Positions 47,978 to 62,073 of a DNA stretch of 64,000 nt are shown in pieces. The DNA is from Unio delphinus (lineage: Eukaryota; Mollusca; Bivalvia; Unionida; Unionidae). A program made the position numbers and the translations under genes. The notes below the pieces were generated by a model. The model did not search any database, was not told the origin of the DNA, and saw only the letters and a list, made by a program, of their open reading frames with translations. Where the stretch lies: contig JAQISU010000097.1 in assembly GCA_029339505.1 (NCBI GenBank), forward strand, positions 1-64,000, written 5' to 3'. Each line of letters begins with the position of its first letter. Position 1 is the stretch's first letter.

Positions 47978-50795
47978 ACTTGCCAGTTGAGAATTGATTT
48001 ATACAGAGCACATTAAGAAGGAAGAAAGAAATCGTCTACACGCATCTTCATGATCATATATGGTTCAGCGAGGTTTTCATCATGCATAGTTTGACTTGTC
48101 TGCATGAATGGAATGGTGTCAATTTGGAAAACTGTGAAGGACAATTCAAAGCACGTGTTAGTTATTTAGCAGCATGAAGAAATTGTAGTGCACACCACAA
48201 TTATAGTTGAATCGTGATGTAATAGTGTTCCAAACTTTAGCGTTTGGGGATAGGTTTTCTTAGGGATTTAGGTAACAACTGGTGTGGAATTTGTAGTGAA
48301 TTAACAGTGAAAGAAACAAATAGGATCGTCTGGCACAGACTGAGTTGAAAAAATATTTGGGCATTGAAGTCATGGTTGACTTGTTGGAGGTTAGTAAGAG
48401 AAGTGTCTCTGAAGAACGCTAACCTCGTGATGTGTACAGGTGTACCAAGGTCTATTAGGAGAACGTGTGTCCTGGTGGAAACGCAATCTCCAGACCAGAG
48501 TTTTAATGTAAAGAGGAATGGTTCTGGTTGCATTTGATGTCTGTTGTTAGAGACCTATGCTTAGACAAGTCAATTTCGAGGAAGTCGTGAGGGAGTTTGA
48601 ACCCGACTAAGTGGTTGAAACATTATTTCATCTTGGATTCAACTTGTTTAGATTTGGATAGTTTATGTTGTTGTATATAATCATATTGGTAATCGTTTAT
48701 CGGGTGTGGGGTTAAATTTAGAAAAAAAAAAAAAAAAAAAAAAAATACTTCAAATTGTGATTTAGATCACAGAAATGTGACGTTTGTGTCACTCGGGACG
48801 AGTGATCTTTTAAAGGCGGGGGTAATGTCATAAATTTGGAGTAAGTGTTAGTGAATTTGACCATGCTTGGGTCGTTAGTAGTGATTTTGGGTACAAGCCG
48901 AATGACTGTCCCTGTGGTAACATAGTCCATATTAAAATTCAGTGGTGTATACAAGTAGTGGGATTGGAAAGGCAGCATTTATGGTTGGAAATCAGTAAAT
49001 TATAGAATGGAATCAATAAGTTGGAACTTGGTAGGTACCGTTTATGTGGCCATAGTGGAAAATTGGCGTATGTATATGAGTGTGATACGCCGGAAATTCT
49101 GTGGATGGACTGGCCTAGGGTCGCGCAGTTAAATATTTCCCAGTTAGTAAGGGAATACTGGTGTAATTTCTATGGCATGACAAGCTATCGGTACGGAAAA
49201 CGGATGATAATGAAGAAAAACCATGTAAAGGTGCAGTTAATGGACGTTTGGGCAAGTTGTCTCCTCTGGGTCGCCCATTGATTACAGCAAAGATTAATAA
49301 TTATAGCAGACACGTCTTTCTTTCCATTTTACAACTCAAGTTGTATGGAAGTCTTTGGAAATTTGGGGAAAACATATGACTTCCAGCGTGACTCGCGCCA
49401 GGGTTTTGACACCGCTCGGTCAAGTGAATACCCCTGTGCTTGTAACAAGAAAAAATTCTGGTGACAGCGTTTTGGGATATGTGTGAATAGTTCTGTCATG
49501 GTTTGCAATTTATTCAGAGTTATTATGTGTGAAACTGACTATTGCTTCGCATTTGGAAAGAAAGAGGAAAGAAATATTATGGCTAGTGCGACTTTAACTT
49601 CGTTTATTGAGATTTCGCGACATTTGGTCTGCGAGAGTAGATATATGCATTTGCTGCTGAGAAGGATTTTTAAGAGGAGTCCTATGTTCAAGCAGGATGG
49701 AGTGTTTTATCCGGGATATAATACAGCGATGGCAAGAATTGTATTGGTGTAGGTCGCGCAGATTGCGAGATCTAAGTCAGTTGGAGGTAAAACCGTGAGA
49801 CAGTGCACACGCGGTTTCCATTTCTCCTCGACACGTGGGGGTTAAAACAGGGCCAAGTGATACTTTTGGTTCTTTTTAATAGGCTGGAATTGCTAAAATG
49901 TGGACGACAATCATTGGCCACGGAATTGTAACATGCTGGAATGATGAAAATGTCTGTAATTGTTTTGTTTTTGTACAAACTGATAGGAACCGCTAATGAA
50001 TGGGTTTGACAACACCCCCCCCCCCCCCGCCGTGTTGTGTATAATTGAGGAGATTGGATTTTATAACATCAACAACAATAAGAACAATAAGAACAACATA
50101 CATAAATTTGATATAAGCGTCATACACCGGTAGAAGTGGCCAATAAAAGTTTTAAATGGGTGGGTAATAATTTTTCCCCGTAATTATTACATGGATGGGT
50201 TGAGACATATTGTCTACGGGTGACAATTAAAAGCCGCGCAGTTACAATTAAATCAGAATGCGCCCAAAGGCTATGTAAATAATTTGATTATTGGTGTGAT
50301 TATTTGTTTTATATTTTTAAATTCTGTAACGACAGATGTCGGTCTTGATTGGGGTTTTATTATTGTATGTATTAGTTTTATAATTTGTAATCATGTGGTG
50401 TTAGAGCAGAAAAGTTCTAGAAGTTGTTGCTGCATGAGACCAGGTGGTAAATTAAGTCTAGTTGTTTGAATTGTGCTTGGAGTTAAACATGGCTGAATTG
50501 AAAGAAAATAAGGGTATTATGTATGGGTGTTTGGAGGCTGGTGGACTATTTGTTTATTTTTATTTTTGTGTTGCTGTAGGGTACGGTTAAGTGGTGAAAA
50601 GATGATTGAAAAGGCAGTGTCAAGTCTAGCGTTCTGTTGGTGACAATAGGGTCGCGCCAGATGGGCGTTGAAGTCATGGTTGACTTATTTTTGAGGTTCT
50701 TAAGAGGTCGTGTTTCATTTGAAGAACGCATTCTCTAACCTCGTGGGGTAGTACAGGACGGAACCTGTATTTTGTTTGTCATTGAACTGTTAGCG
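47978..50795 (+). repeat. Unit 18 (A'), 2818 bp
   Basis: A tract 24, C tract 14. Private single-base indels: extra A near 48347, G lost near 48402 (GAAGTGTCTC), A lost near 48860 (TTTGACCATG). Confidence 0.97.
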
Positions 50796-53617
50796 ACTTG
50801 CCAGTTGAGAATTGATTTATACAGAGCACATTAAGAAGGAAGAAAGAAATCGTCTACACGCATCTTCATGATCATATATGGTTCAGCGAGGTTTTCATCA
50901 TGCATAGTTTGACTTGTCTGCATGAATGGAATGGTGTCAATTTGGAAAACTGTGAAGGACAATTCAAAGCACGTGTTAGTTATTTAGCAGCATGAAGAAA
51001 TTGTAGTGCACACCACAATTATAGTTGAATCGTGATGTAATAGTGTTCCAAACTTTAGCGTTTGGGGATAGGTTTTCTTAGGGATTTAGGTAACAACTGG
51101 TGTGGAATTTGTAGTGAATTAACAGTGAAAGAAACAAATAGGATCGTCTGGCACAGACTGAGTTGAAAAATATTTGGGCATTGAAGTCATGGTTGACTTG
51201 TTGGAGGTTAGTAAGAGAAGGTGTCTCTGAAGAACGCTAACCTCGTGATGTGTACAGGTGTACCAAGGTCTATTAGGAGAACGTGTGTCCATGGTGGAAA
51301 CGCAATCTCCAGACCAGAGTTTTAATGTAAAGAGGAATGGTTCTGGTTGCATTTGATGTCTGTTGTTAGAGACCTATGCTTAGACAAGTCAATTTCGAGG
51401 AAGTCGTGAGGGAGTTTGAACCCGACTAAGTGGTTGAAACATTATTTCATCTTGGATTCAACTTGTTTAGATTTGGATAGTTTATGTTGTTGTATATAAT
51501 CATATTGGTAATCGTTTATCGGGTGTGGGGTTAAATTTAGAAAAAAAAAAAAAAAAAAAAAAATACTTCAAATTGTGATTTAGATCACAGAAATGTGACG
51601 TTTGTGTCACTCGGGACGAGTGATCTTTTAAAGGCGGGGGTAATGTCATAAATTTGGAGTAAGTGTTAGTGAATTTGAACCATGCTTGGGTCGTTAGTAG
51701 TGATTTTGGGTACAAGCCGAATGACTGTCCCTGTGGTAACATAGTCCATATTAAAATTCAGTGGTGTATACAAGTAGTGGGATTGGAAAGGCAGCATTTA
51801 TGGTTGGAAATCAGTAAATTATAGAATGGAATCAATAAGTTGGAACTTGGTAGGTACCGTTTATGTGGCCATAGTGGAAAATTGGCGTATGTATATGAGT
51901 GTGATACGCCGGAAATTCTGTGGATGGACTGGCCTAGGGTCGCGCAGTTAAATATTTCCCAGTTAGTAAGGGAATACTGGTGTAATTTCTATGGCATGAC
52001 AAGCTATCGGTACGGAAAACGGATGATAATGAAGAAAAACCATGTAAAGGTGCAGTTAATGGACGTTTGGGCAAGTTGTCTCCTCTGGGTCGCCCATTGA
52101 TTACAGCAAAGATTAATAATTATAGCAGACACGTCTTTCTTTCCATTTTACAACTCAAGTTGTATGGAAGTCTTTGGAAATTTGGGGAAAACATATGACT
52201 TCCAGCGTGACTCGCGCCAGGGTTTTGACACCGCTCGGTCAAGTGAATACCCCTGTGCTTGTAACAAGAAAAAATTCTGGTGACAGCGTTTTGGGATATG
52301 TGTGAATAGTTCTGTCATGGTTTGCAATTTATTCAGAGTTATTATGTGTGAAACTGACTATTGCTTCGCATTTGGAAAGAAAGAGGAAAGAAATATTATG
52401 GCTAGTGCGACTTTAACTTCGTTTATTGAGATTTCGCGACATTTGGTCTGCGAGAGTAGATATATGCATTTGCTGCTGAGAAGGATTTTTAAGAGGAGTC
52501 CTATGTTCAAGCAGGATGGAGTGTTTTATCCGGGATATAATACAGCGATGGCAAGAATTGTATTGGTGTAGGTCGCGCAGATTGCGAGATCTAAGTCAGT
52601 TGGAGGTAAAACCGTGAGACAGTGCACACGCGGTTTCCATTTCTCCTCGACACGTGGGGGTTAAAACAGGGCCAAGTGATACTTTTGGTTCTTTTTAATA
52701 GGCTGGAATTGCTAAAATGTGGACGACAATCATTGGCCACGTTGAATTGTAACATGCTGGAATGATGAAAATGTCTGTAATTGTTTTGTTTTTGTACAAA
52801 CTGATAGGAACCGCTAATGAATGGGTTTGACAACACCCCCCCCCCCCCCCGCCGTGTTGTGTATAATTGAGGAGATTGGATTTTATAACATCAACAACAA
52901 TAAGAACAATAAGAACAAACATACATAAATTTGATATAAGCGTCATACACCGGTAGAAGTGGCCAATAAAAGTTTTAAATGGTGGGTAATAATTTTTCCC
53001 CGTAATTATTACATGGATGGGTTGAGACATATTGTCTACGGGTGACAATTAAAAGCCGCGCAGTTACAATTAAATCAGAATGCGCCCAAAGGCTATGTAA
53101 ATAATTTGATTATTGGTGTGATTATTTGTTTTATATTTTTAAATTCTGTAACGACAGATGTCGGTCTTGATTGGGGTTTTATTATTGTATGTATTAGTTT
53201 TATAATTTGTAATCATGTGGTGTTAGAGCAGAAAAGTTCTAGAAGTTGTTGCTGCATGAGACCAGGTGGTAAATTAAGTCTAGTTGTTTGAATTGTGCTT
53301 GGAGTTAAACATGGCTGAATTGAAAGAAAATAAGGGTATTATGTATGGGTGTTTGGAGGCTGGTGGACTATTTGTTTATTTTTATTTTTGTGTTGCTGTA
53401 GGGTACGGTTAAGTGGTGAAAAGATGATTGAAAAGGCAGTGTCAAGTCTAGCGTTCTGTTGGTGACAATAGGGTCGCGCCAGATGGGCGTTGAAGTCATG
53501 GTTGACTTATTTTTGAGGTTCTTAAGAGGTCGTGTTTCATTTGAAGAACGCATTCTCTAACCTCGTGGGGTAGTACAGGACGGAACCTGTATTTTGTTTG
53601 TCATTGAACTGTTAGCG
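50796..53617 (+). repeat. Unit 19 (A'), 2822 bp
   Basis: A tract 23, C tract 15. Private: GTCCATGGTGG near 51289 (extra A), CACGTTGAATTG near 52739, AACAAACAT near 52915 (extra A), AATGGTGGG near 52979 (G lost). Confidence 0.97.
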
Positions 53618-56434
53618 ACTTGCCAGTTGAGAATTGATTTATACAGAGCACATTAAGAAGGAAGAAAGAAATCGTCTACACGCATCTTCATGATCATATA
53701 TGGTTCAGCGAGGTTTTCATCATGCATAGTTTGACTTGTCTGCATGAATGGAATGGTGTCAATTTGGAAAACTGTGAAGGACAATTCAAAGCACGTGTTA
53801 GTTATTTAGCAGCATGAAGAAATTGTAGTGCACACCACAATTATAGTTGAATCGTGATGTAATAGTGTTCCAAACTTTAGCGTTTGGGGATAGGTTTTCT
53901 TAGGGATTTAGGTAACAACTGGTGTGGAATTTGTAGTGAATTAACAGTGAAAGAAACAAATAGGATCGTCTGGCACAGACTGAGTTGAAAAATATTTGGG
54001 CATTGAAGTCATGGTTGACTTGTTGGAGGTTAGTAAGAGAAGGTGTCTCTGAAGAACGCTAACCTCGTGATGTGTACAGGTGTACCAAGGTCTATTAGGA
54101 GAACGTGTGTCCTGGTGGAAACGCAATCTCCAGACCAGAGTTTTAATGTAAAGAGGAATGGTTCTGGTTGCATTTGATGTCTGTTGTTAGAGACCTATGC
54201 TTAGACAAGTCAATTTCGAGGAAGTCGTGAGGGAGTTTGAACCCGACTAAGTGGTTGAAACATTATTTCATCTTGGATTCAACTTGTTTAGATTTGGATA
54301 GTTTATGTTGTTGTATATAATCATATTGGTAATCGTTTATCGGGTGTGGGGTTAATTTAGAAAAAAAAAAAAAAAAAAAAAAATACTTCAAATTGTGATT
54401 TAGATCACAGAAATGTGACGTTTGTGTCACTCGGGACGAGTGATCTTTTAAAGGCGGGGGTAATGTCATAAATTTGGAGTAAGTGTTAGTGAATTTGAAC
54501 CATGCTTGGGTCGTTAGTAGTGATTTTGGGTACAAGCCGAATGACTGTCCCTGTGGTAACATAGTCCATATTAAAATTCAGTGGTGTATACAAGTAGTGG
54601 GATTGGAAAGGCAGCATTTATGGTTGGAAATCAGTAAATTATAGAATGGAATCAATAAGTTGGAACTTGGTAGGTACCGTTTATGTGGCCATAGTGGAAA
54701 ATTGGCGTATGTATATGAGTGTGATACGCCGGAAATTCTGTGGATGGACTGGCCTAGGGTCGCGCAGTTAAATATTTCCCAGTTAGTAAGGGAATACTGG
54801 TGTAATTTCTATGGCATGACAAGCTATCGGTACGGAAAACGGATGATAATGAAGAAAAACCATGTAAGGTGCAGTTAATGGACGTTTGGGCAAGTTGTCT
54901 CCTCTGGGTCGCCCATTGATTACAGCAAAGATTAATAATTATAGCAGACACGTCTTTCTTTCCATTTTACAACTCAAGTTGTATGGAAGTCTTTGGAAAT
55001 TTGGGGAAAACATATGACTTCCAGCGTGACTCGCGCCAGGGTTTTGACACCGCTCGGTCAAGTGAATACCCCTGTGCTTGTAACAAGAAAAAATTCTGGT
55101 GACAGCGTTTTGGGATATGTGTGAATAGTTCTGTCATGGTTTGCAATTTATTCAGAGTTATTATGTGTGAAACTGACTATTGCTTCGCATTTGGAAAGAA
55201 AGAGGAAAGAAATATTATGGCTAGTGCGACTTTAACTTCGTTTATTGAGATTTCGCGACATTTGGTCTGCGAGAGTAGATATATGCATTTGCTGCTGAGA
55301 AGGATTTTTAAGAGGAGTCCTATGTTCAAGCAGGATGGAGTGTTTTATCCGGGATATAATACAGCGATGGCAAGAATTGTATTGGTGTAGGTCGCGCAGA
55401 TTGCGAGATCTAAGTCAGTTGGAGGTAAAACCGTGAGACAGTGCACACGCGGTTTCCATTTCTCCTCGACACGTGGGGGTTAAAACAGGGCCAAGTGATA
55501 CTTTTGGTTCTTTTTAATAGGCTGGAATTGCTAAAATGTGGACGACAATCATTGGCCACGGAATTGTAACATGCTGGAATGATGAAAATGTCTGTAATTG
55601 TTTTGTTTTTGTACAAACTGATAGGAACCGCTAATGAATGGGTTTGACAACACCCCCCCCCCCCCCGCCGTGTTGTGTATAATTGAGGAGATTGGATTTT
55701 ATAACATCAACAACAATAAGAACAATAAGAACAACATACATAAATTTGATATAAGCGTCATACACCGGTAGAAGTGGCCAATAAAAGTTTTAAATGGGTG
55801 GGTAATAATTTTTCCCCGTAATTATTACATGGATGGGTTGAGACATATTGTCTACGGGTGACAATTAAAAGCCGCGCAGTTACAATTAAATCAGAATGCG
55901 CCCAAAGGCTATGTAAATAATTTGATTATTGGTGTGATTATTTGTTTTATATTTTTAAATTCTGTAACGACAGATGTCGGTCTTGATTGGGGTTTTATTA
56001 TTGTATGTATTAGTTTTATAATTTGTAATCATGTGGTGTTAGAGCAGAAAAGTTCTAGAAGTTGTTGCTGCATGAGACCAGGTGGTAAATTAAGTCTAGT
56101 TGTTTGAATTGTGCTTGGAGTTAAACATGGCTGAATTGAAAGAAAATAAGGGTATTATGTATGGGTGTTTGGAGGTCTGGTGGACTATTTGTTTATTTTT
56201 ATTTTTGTGTTGCTGTAGGGTACGGTTAAGTGGTGAAAAGATGATTGAAAAGGCAGTGTCAAGTCTAGCGTTCTGTTGGTGACAATAGGGTCGCGCCAGA
56301 TGGGCGTTGAAGTCATGGTTGACTTATTTTTGAGGTTCTTAAGAGGTCGTGTTTCATTTGAAGAACGCATTCTCTAACCTCGTGGGGTAGTACAGGACGG
56401 AACCTGTATTTTGTTTGTCATTGAACTGTTAGCG
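53618..56434 (+). repeat. Unit 20 (A'), 2817 bp
   Basis: A tract 23, C tract 14. Private: GTTAATTTAG near 54351 (A lost), CATGTAAGGTG near 54862 (A lost), GAGGTCTGG near 56172 (T gained). Confidence 0.97.
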
Positions 56435-59253
56435 ACTTGCCAGTTGAGAATTGATTTATACAGAGCACATTAAGAAGGAAGAAAGAAATCGTCTACACGC
56501 ATCTTCATGATCATATATGGTTCAGCGAGGTTTTCATCATGCATAGTTTGACTTGTCTGCATGAATGGAATGGTGTCAATTTGGAAAACTGTGAAGGACA
56601 ATTCAAAGCACGTGTTAGTTATTTAGCAGCATGAAGAAATTGTAGTGCACACCACAATTATAGTTGAATCGTGATGTAATAGTGTTCCAAACTTTAGCGT
56701 TTGGGGATAGGTTTTCTTAGGGATTTAGGTAACAACTGGTGTGGAATTTGTAGTGAATTAACAGTGAAAGAAACAAATAGGATCGTCTGGCACAGACTGA
56801 GTTGAAAAATATTTGGGCATTGAAGTCATGGTTGACTTGTTGGAGGTTAGTAAGAGAAGGTGTCTCTGAAGAACGCTAACCTCGTGATGTGTACAGGTGT
56901 ACCAAGGTCTATTAGGAGAACGTGTGTCCTGGTGGAAACGCAATCTCCAGACCAGAGTTTTAATGTAAAGAGGAATGGTTCTGGTTGCATTTGATGTCTG
57001 TTGTTAGAGACCTATGCTTAGACAAGTCAATTTCGAGGAAGTCGTGAGGGAGTTTGAACCCGACTAAGTGGTTGAAACATTATTTCATCTTGGATTCAAC
57101 TTGTTTAGATTTGGATAGTTTATGTTGTTGTATATAATCATATTGGTAATCGTTTATCGGGTGTGGGGTTAAATTTAGAAAAAAAAAAAAAAAAAAAAAA
57201 ATACTTCAAATTGTGATTTAGATCACAGAAATGTGACGTTTGTGTCACTCGGGACGAGTGATCTTTTAAAGGCGGGGGTAATGTCATAAATTTGGAGTAA
57301 GTGTTAGTGAATTTGAACCATGCTTGGGTCGTTAGTAGTGATTTTGGGTACAAGCCGAATGACTGTCCCTGTGGTAACATAGTCCATATTAAAATTCAGT
57401 GGTGTATACAAGTAGTGGGATTGGAAAGGCAGCATTTATGGTTGGAAATCAGTAAATTATAGAATGGAATCAATAAGTTGGAACTTGGTAGGTACCGTTT
57501 ATGTGGCCATAGTGGAAAATTGGCGTATGTATATGAGTGTGATACGCCGGAAATTCTGTGGATGGACTGGCCTAGGGTCGCGCAGTTAAATATTTCCCAG
57601 TTAGTAAGGGAATACTGGTGTAATTTCTATGGCATGACAAGCTATCGGTACGGAAAACGGATGATAATGAAGAAAAACCATGTAAAGGTGCAGTTAATGG
57701 ACGTTTGGGCAAGTTGTCTCCTCTGGGTCGCCCATTGATTACAGCAAAGATTAATAATTATAGCAGACACGTCTTTCTTTCCATTTTACAACTCAAGTTG
57801 TATGGAAGTCTTTGGAAATTTGGGGAAAACATATGACTTCCAGCGTGACTCGCGCCAGGGTTTTGACACCGCTCGGTCAAGTGAATACCCCTGTGCTTGT
57901 AACAAGAAAAAATTCTGGTGACAGCGTTTTGGGATATGTGTGAATAGTTCTGTCATGGTTTGCAATTTATTCAGAGTTATTATGTGTGAAACTGACTATT
58001 GCTTCGCATTTGGAAAGAAAGAGGAAAGAAATATTATGGCTAGTGCGACTTTAACTTCGTTTATTGAGATTTCGCGACATTTGGTCTGCGAGAGTAGATA
58101 TATGCATTTGCTGCTGAGAAGGATTTTTAAGAGGAGTCCTATGTTCAAGCAGGATGGAGTGTTTTATCCGGGATATAATACAGCGATGGCAAGAATTGTA
58201 TTGGTGTAGGTCGCGCAGATTGCGAGATCTAAGTCAGTTGGAGGTAAAACCGTGAGACAGTGCACACGCGGTTTCCATTTCTCCTCGACACGTGGGGGTT
58301 AAAACAGGGCCAAGTGATACTTTTGGTTCTTTTTAATAGGCTGGAATTGCTAAAATGTGGACGACAATCATTGGCCACGGAATTGTAACATGCTGGAATG
58401 ATGAAAATGTCTGTAATTGTTTTGTTTTTGTACAAACTGATAGGAACCGCTAATGAATGGGTTTGACAACACCCCCCCCCCCCCCCGCCGTGTTGTGTAT
58501 AATTGAGGAGATTGGATTTTATAACATCAACAACAATAAGAACAATAAGAACAACATACATAAATTTGATATAAGCGTCATACACCGGTAGAAGTGGCCA
58601 ATAAAAGTTTTAAATGGGTGGGTAATAATTTTTTCCCCGTAATTATTACATGGATGGGTTGAGACATATTGTCTACGGGTGACAATTAAAAGCCGCGCAG
58701 TTACAATTAAATCAGAATGCGCCCAAAGGCTATGTAAATAATTTGATTATTGGTGTGATTATTTGTTTTATATTTTTAAATTCTGTAACGACAGATGTCG
58801 GTCTTGATTGGGGTTTTATTATTGTATGTATTAGTTTTATAATTTGTAATCATGTGGTGTTAGAGCAGAAAAGTTCTAGAAGTTGTTGCTGCATGAGACC
58901 AGGTGGTAAATTAAGTCTAGTTGTTTGAATTGTGCTTGGAGTTAAACATGGCTGAATTGAAAGAAAATAAGGGTATTATGTATGGGTGTTTGGAGGCTGG
59001 TGGACTATTTGTTTATTTTTATTTTTGTGTTGCTGTAGGGTACGGTTAAGTGGTGAAAAGATGATTGAAAAGGCAGTGTCAAGTCTAGCGTTCTGTTGGT
59101 GACAATAGGGTCGCGCCAGATGGGCGTTGAAGTCATGGTTGACTTATTTTTGAGGTTCTTAAGAGGTCGTGTTTCATTTGAAGAACGCATTCTCTAACCT
59201 CGTGGGTAGTACAGGACGGAACCTGTATTTTGTTTGTCATTGAACTGTTAGCG
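56435..59253 (+). repeat. Unit 21 (A'), 2819 bp
   Basis: A tract 23, C tract 15. Private: one extra T near 58630 and one G lost in the tail (CGTGGGTAG near 59203). Confidence 0.97.
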
Positions 59254-62073
59254 ACTTGCCAGTTGAGAATTGATTTATACAGAGCACATTAAGAAGGAAG
59301 AAAGAAATCGTCTACACGCATCTTCATGATCATATATGGTTCAGCGAGGTTTTCATCATGCATAGTTTGACTTGTCTGCATGAATGGAATGGTGTCAATT
59401 TGGAAAACTGTGAAGGACAATTCAAAGCACGTGTTAGTTATTTAGCAGCATGAAGAAATTGTAGTGCACACCACAATTATAGTTGAATCGTGATGTAATA
59501 GTGTTCCAAACTTTAGCGTTTGGGGATAGGTTTTCTTAGGGATTTAGGTAACAACTGGTGTGGAATTTGTAGTGAATTAACAGTGAAAGAAACAAATAGG
59601 ATCGTCTGGCACAGACTGAGTTGAAAAATATTTGGGCATTGAAGTCATGGTTGACTTGTTGGAGGTTAGTAAGAGAAGGTGTCTCTGAAGAACGCTAACC
59701 TCGTGATGTGTACAGGTGTACCAAGGTCTATTAGGAGAACGTGTGTCCTGGTGGAAACGCAATCTCCAGACCAGAGTTTTAATGTAAAGAGGAATGGTTC
59801 TGGTTGCATTTGATGTCTGTTGTTAGAGACCTATGCTTAGACAAGTCAATTTCGAGGAAGTCGTGAGGGAGTTTGAACCCGACTAAGTGGTTGAAACATT
59901 ATTTCATCTTGGATTCAACTTGTTTAGATTTGGATAGTTTATGTTGTTGTATATAATCATATTGGTAATCGTTTATCGGGTGTGGGGTTAAATTTAGAAA
60001 AAAAAAAAAAAAAAAAAAAAATACTTCAAATTGTGATTTAGATCACAGAAATGTGACGTTTGTGTCACTCGGGACGAGTGATCTTTTAAAGGCGGGGGTA
60101 ATGTCATAAATTTGGAGTAAGTGTTAGTGAATTTGAACCATGCTTGGGTCGTTAGTAGTGATTTTGGGTACAAGCCGAATGACTGTCCCTGTGGTAACAT
60201 AGTCCATATTAAAATTCAGTGGTGTATACAAGTAGTGGGATTGGAAAGGCAGCATTTATGGTTGGAAATCAGTAAATTATAGAATGGAATCAATAAGTTG
60301 GAACTTGGTAGGTACCGTTTATGTGGCCATAGTGGAAAATTGGCGTATGTATATGAGTGTGATACGCCGGAAATTCTGTGGATGGACTGGCCTAGGGTCG
60401 CGCAGTTAAATATTTCCCAGTTAGTAAGGGAATACTGGTGTAATTTCTATGGCATGACAAGCTATCGGTACGGAAAACGGATGATAATGAAGAAAAACCA
60501 TGTAAAGGTGCAGTTAATGGACGTTTGGGCAAGTTGTCTCCTCTGGGTCGCCCATTGATTACAGCAAAGATTAATAATTATAGCAGACACGTCTTTCTTT
60601 CCATTTTACAACTCAAGTTGTATGGAAGTCTTTGGAAATTTGGGGAAAACATATGACTTCCAGCGTGACTCGCGCCAGGGTTTTGACACCGCTCGGTCAA
60701 GTGAATACCCCTGTGCTTGTAACAAGAAAAAATTCTGGTGACAGCGTTTTGGGATATGTGTGAATAGTTCTGTCATGGTTTGCAATTTATTCAGAGTTAT
60801 TATGTGTGAAACTGACTATTGCTTCGCATTTGGAAAGAAAGAGGAAAGAAATATTATGGCTAGTGCGACTTTAACTTCGTTTATTGAGATTTCGCGACAT
60901 TTGGTCTGCGAGAGTAGATATATGCATTTGCTGCTGAGAAGGATTTTTAAGAGGAGTCCTATGTTCAAGCAGGATGGAGTGTTTTATCCGGGATATAATA
61001 CAGCGATGGCAAGAATTGTATTGGTGTAGGTCGCGCAGATTGCGAGATCTAAGTCAGTTGGAGGTAAAACCGTGAGACAGTGCACACGCGGTTTCCATTT
61101 CTCCTCGACACGTGGGGGTTAAAACAGGGCCAAGTGATACTTTTGGTTCTTTTTAATAGGCTGGAATTGCTAAAATGTGGACGACAATCATTGGCCACGG
61201 AATTGTAACATGCTGGAATGATGAAAATGTCTGTAATTGTTTTGTTTTTGTACAAACTGATAGGAACCGCTAATGAATGGGTTTGACAACACCCCCCCCC
61301 CCCCCCGCCGTGTTGTGTATAATTGAGGAGATTGGATTTTATAACATCAACAACAATAAGAACAATAAGAACAACATACATAAATTTGATATAAGCGTCA
61401 TACACCGGTAGAAGTGGCCAATAAAAGTTTTAAATGGGTGGGTAATAATTTTTCCCCGTAATTATTACATGGATGGGTTGAGACATATTGTCTACGGGTG
61501 ACAATTAAAAGCCGCGCAGTTACAATTAAATCAGAATGCGCCCAAAGGCTATGTAAATAATTTGATTATTGGTGTGATTATTTGTTTTATATTTTTAAAT
61601 TCTGTAACGACAGATGTCGGTCTTGATTGGGGTTTTATTATTGTATGTATTAGTTTTATAATTTGTAATCATGTGGTGTTAGAGCAGAAAAGTTCTAGAA
61701 GTTGTTGCTGCATGAGACCAGGTGGTAAATTAAGTCTAGTTGTTTGAATTGTGCTTGGAGTTAAACATGGCTGAATTGAAAGAAAATAAGGGTATTATGT
61801 ATGGGTGTTTGGAGGCTGGTGGACTATTTGTTTATTTTTATTTTTGTGTTGCTGTAGGGTACGGTTAAGTGGTGAAAAGATGATTGAAAAGGCAGTGTCA
61901 AGTCTAGCGTTCTGTTGGTGACAATAGGGTCGCGCCAGATGGGCGTTGAAGTCATGGTTGACTTATTTTTGAGGTTCTTAAGAGGTCGTGTTTCATTTGA
62001 AGAACGCATTCTCTAACCTCGTGGGGTAGTACAGGACGGAACCTGTATTTTGTTTGTCATTGAACTGTTAGCG
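59254..62073 (+). repeat. Unit 22 (A'), 2820 bp
   Basis: Consensus A' unit. A tract 24 (59998-60021), C tract 15. No private change noticed outside homopolymers. Confidence 0.97.
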